Assembly: GCA_004431415.1 (NCBI GenBank)
Contig: QPMI01000005.1
Location: 930,001-994,000, forward strand
Source: Cyanophora paradoxa
Lineage: Eukaryota; Glaucocystophyceae; Cyanophorales; Cyanophoraceae
Length of the DNA: 64,000 bases
Direction of reading: 5' to 3'
Part shown: one piece after another, positions 1-6,626 of the stretch
Layout of the letters: each line of letters begins with the position of its first letter
How positions within the stretch are numbered: position 1 is the first letter of the stretch
Translations under genes and position numbers: made by a program
Notes under the pieces: generated by a model
The model's database searches: none
Seen by the model: only the letters and a program-made list of their open reading frames with translations
Told to the model about the DNA's origin: nothing

Positions 1-1
1 T

Positions 2-331
2 ACTAAGCTGGCTCCTCAATACATGCTTGATAACCTGATTAGAAAAGGGAGACATGAAATGACAATTGCAAATCCTCAAATTGGGGGCAGTTCAGCAAGG
101 CAAAACCATACCATTACATTAAATTGGAGTCCTGCCTTTGCATCTGCTCCATCTGTTGTTGTAACATTGCAGGGACTACCTGCAACAAATGTGGAAATCG
201 ATTATAAAATAGGAATATCAAGCAACTCAACAACCTCTACCACAATCAATCTTGTTATTTGGGCAGCAGGATGGGTAACCATTCAACCACAGTGGCTTCA
301 AATTGCAATTCATTGGATAGCAACAGCATAA
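2..331 (+). CDS. H-type lectin-like C-terminal domain of a probable fibre/spike protein (partial)
   Basis: The reading frame is open to the left edge, so this is probably the C-terminus of a longer protein; internal ATGs at 23 and 59 are alternative starts. The last 75 or so residues have the pattern of the H-type lectin domain (a small six-stranded beta sandwich that trimerises and binds sugars): a FASAPSVVVTL strand, a polar loop, an alternating Ser/Thr strand, then a Trp-rich end with IHWIA. In viruses and phages such domains sit at fibre tips and bind host glycans. It directly precedes four fibre-like genes, which fits a receptor-binding role. The domain call is by eye and moderately sure; sugar specificity is unknown. 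Confidence 0.5.
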   Translation, partial: TKLAPQYMLDNLIRKGRHEMTIANPQIGGSSARQNHTITLNWSPAFASAPSVVVTLQGLPATNVEIDYKIGISSNSTTSTTINLVIWAAGWVTIQPQWLQIAIHWIATA

Positions 332-356
332 TTAAGATTCTCACACTATTACAAAG

Positions 357-1391
357 ATGACCTCTCTATTAGAAATCCCAAATTATGAACTTGCAGCCAA
401 ATCACTCCACAGCACCTCTCATGGAGTAGTTGATTCAACCCCTGGGTATATTTGCACTGAAACTACAAGTAATACCTCTTTCACAGAGAATAATATACTC
501 AGAGTCAAAGAAATTCGATGCGATCGAAATGGAGGCAAGATTAGAACCACAGGCATTATAATCTCGAATAAAAATCAGGTTCAAGCAGGTCAAGTAGTCC
601 CCGATTCAGCAATATATGATAATGTGGGTGGATTCACCACAGCACAGATAGTTACTTTTGGTAACACAAGTAATACTTCTGCTCTTGTAGTTAAAAGTGG
701 AGGAGCATACATTGGTGATGGAGCAAATGTAGCAGGAACTCTGACAGCAAATCAATTGACTGTGAGTGGGACAAGTTCATTTACAGGATTGATGACCTTT
801 AATGGTGGTCTCTCAGGAAATGTTCAGTATACAACACTCACAACTAACACAAGAATTAATGCACCTGAAATAGGTAATGTTTCAGATACGAACATGAACT
901 ACAAACGAAATGGAAATACAGTGTTCACTCTTGAAAAAACAATAAACAATATTCAAACGCTAAGATTTCCAACAAATAAATATTTGAAAAGGCAAGGATG
1001 TCCAAGGTTCATGGTTGGAATTCCAAGTAATTTAATGATTGGATATGTATTGTTTCCAGCAAGTGGAATTGTTTTGAATCATGGAGGATGTTTTGATACT
1101 ACGGGAACAACAGGTGCCTTTACAGCTCCAATTGCAGGATACTATCGATTTTTCTTGTTTGGACATGGTGGGACTAATGGAAATCATACAATCAGTTTCC
1201 ATAAAAACAATGCTAATATAAATATTCAAAGCCAGCTGCATGGAGTTGGTGGTTCTATAAGTTATAATTTCTATTTCGATCCTATAATCCAGCTACAAGC
1301 AAACGATTCTATCAGAGTGTTTTTAGCTTCAAACGTATCAACAATGAGATTTACAGGCACATTTGGTGGAATGTTAATTAGCTTGACTTAA
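357..1391 (+). CDS. Fibre-like protein with conserved base module and C1q-like head (paralogue 1)
   Basis: A 344-residue protein. Residues 1-130 form a module shared with the next three large genes, with signatures of the form R-x-K-E-x-R-x-D-x-N, TTG-I-I-I-SN and GGAYIGDG. A repetitive beta-rich shaft follows (TANQLTVSGTSSFTG). The last 120 or so residues look like a C1q/TNF-type jelly roll: FTAPIAGYYRF matches the family's F-T-x-P-x-x-G-x-Y-x-F strand, and the chain ends in a hydrophobic beta strand. Such heads trimerise and bind ligands on viral and phage fibres. There is a 25-nt gap to the next gene. The start is the first ATG after an A+T-rich spacer and lines up with the paralogues. Function as a virion attachment fibre is inferred. 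Confidence 0.65.
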   Translation: MTSLLEIPNYELAAKSLHSTSHGVVDSTPGYICTETTSNTSFTENNILRVKEIRCDRNGGKIRTTGIIISNKNQVQAGQVVPDSAIYDNVGGFTTAQIVTFGNTSNTSALVVKSGGAYIGDGANVAGTLTANQLTVSGTSSFTGLMTFNGGLSGNVQYTTLTTNTRINAPEIGNVSDTNMNYKRNGNTVFTLEKTINNIQTLRFPTNKYLKRQGCPRFMVGIPSNLMIGYVLFPASGIVLNHGGCFDTTGTTGAFTAPIAGYYRFFLFGHGGTNGNHTISFHKNNANINIQSQLHGVGGSISYNFYFDPIIQLQANDSIRVFLASNVSTMRFTGTFGGMLISLT

Positions 1392-1415
1392 TATATATAT
1401 CTTAAATATAAAAGA

Positions 1416-2459
1416 ATGTCCACTCAAATAGCAGTCCCTGTTTTTTGTTATGCAGCCCCGAAATTACATCAACTCAACCATGCAGTAACAGATGCAACCC
1501 CAGGGTTTATTTGCACCGAAACAACAGGAGCAGATTCATTTTCTCAAAACTCTGTGATCAGATGCAAAGAAATACGATGTGATCGAAATAATGGAAAGGT
1601 GAGAACCACAGGTCTCATAGTTTCAAACAAGAATCAAGTTCAAACTGGATCGATTGTCTCAGATTCAGCTATTTATGATGATGTGGGAGGGGTCACCACA
1701 CCAAAGATTGTGACTTTTGACAACACCATCAATAACTCAGCTCTTGTGGTAAAAAGTGGAGGCGCTTATATTGGAGATGGAGCAAGAATTGATGGGAATC
1801 TTACAACTAATCAAATCACAGTAACAGGAATAAGCACATTTACAGGATTGGTAACAGCAACAGCAGGTATCTCACTACAAAATGCAACACATGATGTGGT
1901 GACAGCAACAACCAAGGTAAATACACCTGAAATTGATACAGGAGCAAATGTTAATCTCCTGTTGAAACGCAATAGCGATATAATCGCAACATTGGAAGCT
2001 AATAGTTTAACGATTAATACAGGTTGTTATTTAAAATACGACACTCAACCTCGATTCTTTGCTCGACTTGGTTATATAGTTACAAATGTGAGTGCAACAG
2101 CTCTTATAAATTGGGCTACTGTCTTAATAAATCATCCATCACCAGGATCCTTTAATGCTTCATCAGGTCGGTTTACTGCTCCTGTTGCAGGTCATTATCG
2201 TTTTACAGGTCATACTTACTCCACCACCACAACTGCAATAGATTTAGCAATCAAGGTTAATGATGCTCATGTTGGAACCACCCAGATTTTAACAATAGCT
2301 AATTCAACATCAATTGTTAATAAACCACTATCTATATCTGCTATATTGAATCTTAATGCAAACGAATGGGTTACACTTGTTGTGAGCAATAGCACAGGAT
2401 ATAGCAGCAGTTACTCAGAAAACACATATTTTTCAGGTGAGCTTCTCAGTATTACATAA
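1416..2459 (+). CDS. Fibre-like protein with conserved base module and C1q-like head (paralogue 2)
   Basis: A 347-residue close paralogue of the preceding gene. The N-terminal module is nearly superimposable (TPGFICTETTG, CKEIRCDRNNGKVRTTG, GGAYIGDGARIDG), followed by the same TANQ/TTNQ-type shaft repeat. The C-terminal head also has the C1q-like strand (GRFTAPVAGHYRFTGHTYS) but its loops differ strongly from paralogue 1. The pattern of conserved base and diverged head is what is expected of duplicated receptor-binding fibres under pressure to change target. It starts 24 nt after paralogue 1, behind an A+T-rich spacer. No enzymatic motif is visible. Confidence 0.65.
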   Translation: MSTQIAVPVFCYAAPKLHQLNHAVTDATPGFICTETTGADSFSQNSVIRCKEIRCDRNNGKVRTTGLIVSNKNQVQTGSIVSDSAIYDDVGGVTTPKIVTFDNTINNSALVVKSGGAYIGDGARIDGNLTTNQITVTGISTFTGLVTATAGISLQNATHDVVTATTKVNTPEIDTGANVNLLLKRNSDIIATLEANSLTINTGCYLKYDTQPRFFARLGYIVTNVSATALINWATVLINHPSPGSFNASSGRFTAPVAGHYRFTGHTYSTTTTAIDLAIKVNDAHVGTTQILTIANSTSIVNKPLSISAILNLNANEWVTLVVSNSTGYSSSYSENTYFSGELLSIT

Positions 2460-2480
2460 TTTTCTCATCATAAAATAGGA

Positions 2481-2744
2481 ATGTCGAATATCTACCAAGT
2501 AGTCCTCTCAGATACTGAGAAATTGGGAATGGAGTTCTGTGCTGCATCTGTTCAGGATTGGATTGATAATGCTGCCCACAACAGAGCAAGAATTGCAATT
2601 GAAGAAATTGTTCAGAAAGAAATCCACTCTTGCATCTCAGGTGGATTTCAAATACCATCCACAAAGGAAGCAATTGTATTACAGGCATTCCAAAGGGGAA
2701 CTGTAAAACGGGCAATTGAGTATAACTATGTCACACAAGAGTAA
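2481..2744 (+). CDS. Small phage-like accessory protein next to fibre genes
   Basis: An 87-residue, helix-rich protein. The motif W-I-x-N-x-x-x-N-R-A-R-I-A-I-E-E-I followed by I-P-x-T-K-E-A-I-V resembles small proteins of tailed phages and algal viruses that are often encoded beside tail-fibre genes; I recall them only as uncharacterised structural or assembly proteins. It lies between fibre paralogues 2 and 3, 21 nt after the former, and its stop overlaps a possible ATG of the latter. A fibre-assembly or connector role would fit the position but is inference. Confidence 0.5.
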   Translation: MSNIYQVVLSDTEKLGMEFCAASVQDWIDNAAHNRARIAIEEIVQKEIHSCISGGFQIPSTKEAIVLQAFQRGTVKRAIEYNYVTQE

Positions 2745-2782
2745 TGCACATTATTTTTCTTTCCTTCTTAGTAAAAGAAGCA

Positions 2783-3637
2783 ATGGGTGAATATAATCGA
2801 GTTCAACTTCCAATATATTCCCTTGGATCCCCTGCAATGCACTTTCGCCAGCATGAAGTTAATGATGAGGTTCGTGGTTTAGAATCCACAGAGAGACCCA
2901 ATTCTAATGGTAACTCCTTTGATAAAAACTCGATTATTCGGGTTAAAGAACTGAGAGCAGACAAAAATTCGGGTGTAGTCAAAACCACTCGACTCCTTGT
3001 CTCAAATGCGAATTTCTTCCAACCTACTAATGGAGGTCCTGATGCTTACAGTGTTGATCTGAAAGCCCTCGATTTCGATAAGAATTCTGCTGCTGTAACT
3101 GTGAGATCAGGAGGAGCATTTATTGGTGGTGGTTGTCGAGTTTCAGGTCAACTTTCTTCATCAATTTCGTATAATGATGTCCCAGATACTCTTGAACAGA
3201 ATGTGGAGAACCCACAACGAATTCGGTTCTATACACCAGTTGCACAGCAACCTTTTCTGCATTTCTATGTTGCATCATCTGTCACTCTTGAAAATTCAGA
3301 ATTGGTTTCCATTACAGGAACTGATCGAGTGAGAAGGAATATTCCTCTTCCCACAGCAATGCTCTCAATGTGCAGAGCAAATAATAACCAACAAGGTCAC
3401 AATTACCTATTCTTTGTTCAAGCATCCAACCATTTTGGTCGGGGATATTGTGTTTATAACAATCTGACATTTACTTATGATTTGTTTGTCACTGAGGTTG
3501 GAGTTTACAATACTATGATTATGGGACTGAGAACAGATATAGCAGCTGTTTCAGCACTTCGTGGGGTAAACATTGCAGATATCTTCACAACAGGGTTTTA
3601 CCAGGAACCAGATGTGATTGATAACCCAACCCCATAA
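2783..3637 (+). CDS. Fibre-like protein with conserved base module and second head type (paralogue 3)
   Basis: A 284-residue protein from the ATG at 2783; an upstream in-frame ATG at 2744 would add 13 residues, but 2783 aligns with the paralogues and keeps the usual A+T-rich spacer. The N-terminal module is conserved (GLESTER, IIRVKELRADKNSG, TTRLLVSNANF, GGAFIGGG). There is no C1q-like head. The last 150 residues (YTPVAQQPFLHFYV ... ASNHFGRGYCVYN ... FVTEVGVYN) are shared only with the next gene and are not a fold I recognise. The base presumably anchors all four proteins to the same particle. The name fibre-like rests on the relation to paralogues 1 and 2. Confidence 0.6.
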   Translation: MGEYNRVQLPIYSLGSPAMHFRQHEVNDEVRGLESTERPNSNGNSFDKNSIIRVKELRADKNSGVVKTTRLLVSNANFFQPTNGGPDAYSVDLKALDFDKNSAAVTVRSGGAFIGGGCRVSGQLSSSISYNDVPDTLEQNVENPQRIRFYTPVAQQPFLHFYVASSVTLENSELVSITGTDRVRRNIPLPTAMLSMCRANNNQQGHNYLFFVQASNHFGRGYCVYNNLTFTYDLFVTEVGVYNTMIMGLRTDIAAVSALRGVNIADIFTTGFYQEPDVIDNPTP

Positions 3638-3660
3638 ATTATATATCACTTTAATGTAAA

Positions 3661-4488
3661 ATGGCTGCCCCAGTAGAGCGAATTATTACACCCCAACTAT
3701 CATTAGCAGCACCTGCAAATCACGTTTTGCAGCATGCTACCTTTGATGATGTAGAAGGTCTCCAATCCACAGAAGTCCAACCTACCATGAATACCTTTGG
3801 TTCCACCCATAAACTGAGATTGCAGGAACTCAGATGTGATAAAAATAATGGTATAGTTAAGACAACGAAACTCCTTGTCACAAATGCAAACTTTTCTGCC
3901 CATTATGGAGACCCAGACAGTTATGGTGATCCTCTTTCTACTTATTCTTTTGAATCTCGGTCGGGAGCTATTAACTGCAAAACGGGGGGAGCATATATTG
4001 GTGATGGTCTTCGGATTGGTGGAGCTGTTGGTGCGCCTCTTTTCGTAAATGATCAACCCAATCCCATTGATCCCAACACCAGAATTCGCACCTATGTCCC
4101 CAGTATGAATGCACCATATATTATCAAGATCTTCCCAATTGTTGTGAATGAGCAGACATCAGTAGTTGATTCTCTTGTTGAGATTGGTGACCACTACAAG
4201 GTGGTTGTCGATATCCCACCAGATGTTTATGCTGTCTGTCAAGTAGAGGGTGGAACCCCAAATATTGCAGTTGTGATCACCCCATATGACAATTTCGGAA
4301 TTGCTTATCATGGAGTGAATTTCGGTCTTGAAGATTACCAATTCTTGGTGAGAGCCACCAGGTTTGGTATCTATAAATGCATTCTCTATGCTGAGAGAAC
4401 CGATGCTATTGCAAAACAGAACACATATGCAGAATATTACGGCACAAATCGATACTTCCCCATTTTCGGGCAGGATACTGCTCCATAG
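3661..4488 (+). CDS. Fibre-like protein with conserved base module and second head type (paralogue 4)
   Basis: A 275-residue paralogue of the gene before it. The base module is clear (GLQSTE, LRLQELRCDKNNGIVKTT, LLVTNANFSAHYGDPDSYG, GGAYIGDGLRIGG). The C-terminal domain can be aligned with paralogue 3 over its whole length (AQQPFLHFYV against NAPYIIKIFP, SNHFGRGYCVYNNL against YDNFGIAYHGVNF, VTEVGVYN against ATRFGIYK) although few residues are identical. It starts 24 nt after paralogue 3. It is the last of the four-gene array; the following genes are unrelated. Confidence 0.6.
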   Translation: MAAPVERIITPQLSLAAPANHVLQHATFDDVEGLQSTEVQPTMNTFGSTHKLRLQELRCDKNNGIVKTTKLLVTNANFSAHYGDPDSYGDPLSTYSFESRSGAINCKTGGAYIGDGLRIGGAVGAPLFVNDQPNPIDPNTRIRTYVPSMNAPYIIKIFPIVVNEQTSVVDSLVEIGDHYKVVVDIPPDVYAVCQVEGGTPNIAVVITPYDNFGIAYHGVNFGLEDYQFLVRATRFGIYKCILYAERTDAIAKQNTYAEYYGTNRYFPIFGQDTAP

Positions 4489-4513
4489 AAATCTCAGGTA
4501 TATAGAGAGAGGG

Positions 4514-4786
4514 ATGGATGATAAAACAAAGAGATTCATAGAATCTGCAATGATGGTTCATGGTGATGCTAAATTCGATTACAGTGAGACAGTCTATAAG
4601 AAAGCACAAGAGAAGGTCTCTGTTAGATGCCTCAAATGCAACAAGATCCTGCAAACCTACCCATTTAATCATGTAAGGGGAAGTGGATGCAGAGAGTGCA
4701 ACAAGAAATCCTCTCATGCTTACAGAAAAAAGACAACATCAGGAATTGTGATAGATGATAAACCAGTGGTACTGTACTTTGATTAG
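4514..4786 (+). CDS. Small viral-type zinc-ribbon protein (DUF723-like)
   Basis: A 90-residue protein from the ATG at 4514; the frame is open further upstream but there it overlaps the preceding gene. Residues 23-66 carry a module common in large DNA viruses and phages: F-D-Y-S-x-x-x-Y ... K-V-x-V-x-C-x-x-C ... H-x-x-G-S-G-C-x-x-C, that is two Cys pairs (CLKC and CREC) expected to bind one zinc. In other genomes this module occurs in endonuclease-associated or presumed nucleic-acid-binding proteins. No nuclease domain is visible here. Its stop overlaps the stop of a convergent small ORF by 4 nt. Confidence 0.55.
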   Translation: MDDKTKRFIESAMMVHGDAKFDYSETVYKKAQEKVSVRCLKCNKILQTYPFNHVRGSGCRECNKKSSHAYRKKTTSGIVIDDKPVVLYFD

Positions 4787-4932
4787 ATCTTTGAGAGAGA
4801 AATGAGGATCTTTCCCCATTTTCCCTTTGTGATTATGCATGTGTCAAAGCAGTTTGGACAGGTCTTGTGGTAGTGCAGCAGAATGATATCCACCAACTCA
4901 TAAGGTAGCACTCTTGCTAAGATGGTTCGCAT
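4783..4932 (-). CDS. 49-residue minus-strand protein with CPNC motif
   Basis: Reading the reverse strand from 4932 gives an uninterrupted 49-codon frame ending in TAA at 4783, filling the otherwise empty gap between the zinc-ribbon and SpeD genes. The N-terminal part reads like an amphipathic helix (LPYELVDIILLHYH), followed by CPNC and a third Cys five residues later, then a basic and hydrophobic tail. The LP-x-EL-x-x-I-I start is reminiscent of short F-box-like or zinc-binding proteins of algal viruses, but this is a weak resemblance. It is the only minus-strand gene I see in the block. Short length keeps confidence low. Confidence 0.35.
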   Translation of the reverse strand: MRTILARVLPYELVDIILLHYHKTCPNCFDTCIITKGKWGKILISLSKI

Positions 4933-4972
4933 TCTACCAATCGCGTTTTTAATTTTTCTAAATTATTCATAA

Positions 4973-5374
4973 ATGAATACTCATCGAGGCTTCCATGTGA
5001 TGCTGGATTACAAATTCAGAACCCAATTAGCAGTAGGAATGGAGGACTTGGAGACAACAACCAGGTGGTTAATGCAGTTCTTACAAACTATTATTCAAGA
5101 GCAAGGTATTCGAGTAGTTCACAAGCATTGCGAGATTTTCGATGGTGGTATTTCTCCTCCTGGTTTTGCAATGGTTCTTCTGCTGGATGAGAGCCATTGC
5201 ACTGCTCACTGTTACTCAAATGAAGGTATGCTGGCGATTGATATATTCAGTTGTGGATTAGAAGCAGAGAGAAAAACCACGAGAGTATCTCATGAGATAG
5301 ATGAGAGAATAACAGGTGTGTTTTCAGGGTTGGAGAAATCGGAGAAACATAGAGTATTGCGATTTCCGAGTTAG
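4973..5374 (+). CDS. speD: S-adenosylmethionine decarboxylase-like protein (SpeD family)
   Basis: A 133-residue protein, the size of bacterial and archaeal class-1b AdoMet decarboxylases. It has the N-terminal H-V-x-L-D strand, a P-P-G-x-x-x-V-L-L-L strand and the core D-E-S-H-x-x-x-H ... I-D-I-F-S-C-G. In characterised SpeD the Ser of ESH becomes the pyruvoyl cofactor after self-cleavage, and His and Cys follow at +5 and +20; both spacings are exact here. The family decarboxylates AdoMet for spermidine synthesis, but some SpeD homologues have become arginine or ornithine decarboxylases, so the substrate is open. The adjacent W-x-x-Y-G of the classical motif is replaced by Y-S-N-E-G. It is preceded by an A+T-rich spacer and followed by the repeat region. 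Confidence 0.75.
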   Translation: MNTHRGFHVMLDYKFRTQLAVGMEDLETTTRWLMQFLQTIIQEQGIRVVHKHCEIFDGGISPPGFAMVLLLDESHCTAHCYSNEGMLAIDIFSCGLEAERKTTRVSHEIDERITGVFSGLEKSEKHRVLRFPS

Positions 5375-5403
5375 TTGACACTGAGAAATTCAGAATTTCA
5401 GAT

Positions 5404-5900
5404 GGTCTTACTGAAAATGGTCAGATAATCGGGTGTGACACCTATTTAATTGACTGTGACGCCTGTGACGCCTGTGACGCCTACTTTCAAACTTTTTAAA
5501 ATTTTCAAAAATGACAGACTTCTGAAAACAGCCGTCACAGCCGTCACAGGCGTCACACCCAATTAAAAATGGAATCTCTTTCTCTTACTGAGATTTTCGA
5601 GAATATATTCTTGTCTTACTGAAATCCGTCTTGTGACACCTCTGACACCTCCAAAACACTATCCATTAATCAACCTTTTTGAAAATGCAAAGTTGTCTTA
5701 CTGGAAATGGTCTGCAATTTCGCTGTGACACCTAATTTAATTGAGTGTGACGCCTGTGACGCCTGTGACGCCTATTTTCAAACTTTTTAAAATTTTCAAA
5801 AATGACAGACTTCTGAAAACAGGCGTCACAGCCGTCACAGGCGTCACAGACATTCCACCCCTCTTACTGACTTTCTCAAAAACAAAACTATCTCTTACTG
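5404..5900. repeat. Two direct repeats, each holding a GTGACGCC/GGCGTCAC inverted repeat
   Basis: A stretch beginning GTCTTACTG occurs at about 5404 and again at about 5694, offset about 290 bp. Each unit contains a short tandem of TGTGACGCC (5455-5482 and 5745-5773), a conserved A+T-rich centre, and then reverse-complement copies (about 5530-5557 and 5821-5848). Each unit can therefore fold into an imperfect hairpin with about 25-nt arms. The frame at 5741-5932 is a by-product of the repeat. No gene is supported. Confidence 0.75.
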
Positions 5901-5961
5901 AATATCATTTGAATACTACCTGTCACACTTGATCTCAATTATTCTGTTTTATAGAACATAT

Positions 5962-6232
5962 GCAATCTAATCGATTGTTCAATTGGAGATAATGCAACTC
6001 TGTGACACTTTTTTCAATCTAAAATATACATCCGCAATCTCATCGATTGTTTAATTGGAGACCATGCAGTTCCGATATATTCCAATAGAAAATCCCGCAA
6101 TCTAATCGATTGTTTAATTGGAGATAATGCAACTCTGTGACACTTTTTCGGTGCAAAAATGTACATCAGCAATCTCATCGATTGTTCAATTGGACACAAT
6201 GCAACTCTGTGACACTTTTTGTGTTTTTCGAT
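5962..6232. repeat. Four iteron-like repeats with ATCGAT cores
   Basis: GCAATCT(A/C)ATCGATTG begins at 5962, 6034, 6097 and 6169 (spacing 72, 63 and 72 bp). Each copy is followed by T(T/C)AATTGGA, and three of the four then have ATGCAACTCTGTGACAC. The core is nearly palindromic. Regularly spaced palindromic iterons are typical of replication origins or protein-binding arrays; which applies here is not known. Confidence 0.7.
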
Positions 6233-6541
6233 ACAGAATGGGCGGTGGTCTACTTCAATACATGAGAGATATATCGAGTTTATGCGAATTTATGCAATTT
6301 AATCGCGATTATATCGATCTTTAAGTAGTTTAATGTTAATCTATCGCAGATTTGTATGTAAACAACAAAGTACATAATCAATCGATATAAGATCAATTGA
6401 ATCTATCGAAGTTTAATCGAAAATATGCATTTTGGTAAACGCGTTTTCATTTTTTAATACAAAGTTTGCATTATTTTATACAAAGTTTGCATAAAAAGTT
6501 AAAGAAATTAATCGAAAAATATGTATTTTAGTATTAAATTA
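6233..6541. other. A+T-rich non-coding stretch
   Basis: No supported gene. The stretch is rich in ATCGAT- and TTAATCGA-type words, continuing the vocabulary of the iterons, and repeats ACAAAGTTTGCAT twice near 6460-6492. It leads directly into the hairpin. Confidence 0.5.
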
Positions 6542-6626
6542 ACACATATTGAAAAACGAATTTAAATCCAGGAGCGAAGCGCGAAGCGCGAAGCGGAGGT
6601 ATTTAAATTCGTTTTTCAATATGTGT
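6542..6626. repeat. Perfect 26-bp inverted repeat with three GCGAAGC heptamers in the loop
   Basis: Bases 6542-6567 are the exact reverse complement of 6601-6626. The 33-nt loop contains three back-to-back copies of GCGAAGC (6574-6594). GCGAAGC is known as an unusually stable single-stranded DNA mini-hairpin. The right arm ends where host coding sequence starts, so this may be the end structure of the inserted element. A bidirectional terminator hairpin is the alternative. Confidence 0.8.

Larger units (their letters stand above)
1..6626. mobile_element. Endogenous virus-like DNA block (right end of a larger element)
   Basis: This block is visibly A+T-rich, while everything to its right is G+C-rich. 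It carries closely spaced, intronless genes, mostly on the plus strand with 20-40 nt A+T-rich spacers: fibre-like proteins, a lectin-like domain, a viral-type zinc ribbon and a SpeD homologue. Such a gene set is known from large DNA viruses and polinton-like viruses of protists, but no capsid, packaging ATPase, polymerase or integrase lies in the window, so the virus group cannot be named. The right end is marked by a repeat region and a hairpin whose outer base abuts host coding sequence. The left end is outside the window. A chimeric assembly join at 6626 cannot be excluded. Confidence 0.7.

Noticed and set aside
4364-4513. N-terminal extension of the zinc-ribbon ORF
   Set aside because: It overlaps the preceding fibre gene in another frame and has no protein-like pattern; the ATG at 4514 fits better.
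5741-6324. Short ORFs on both strands in the repeat zone
   Set aside because: They are made entirely of the repeated words and have no conserved protein pattern.
6549-6626. Open frame reading through the hairpin into the host membrane segment
   Set aside because: The hairpin translation is low-complexity and the host exon belongs to a spliced gene; continuity of frame is chance.
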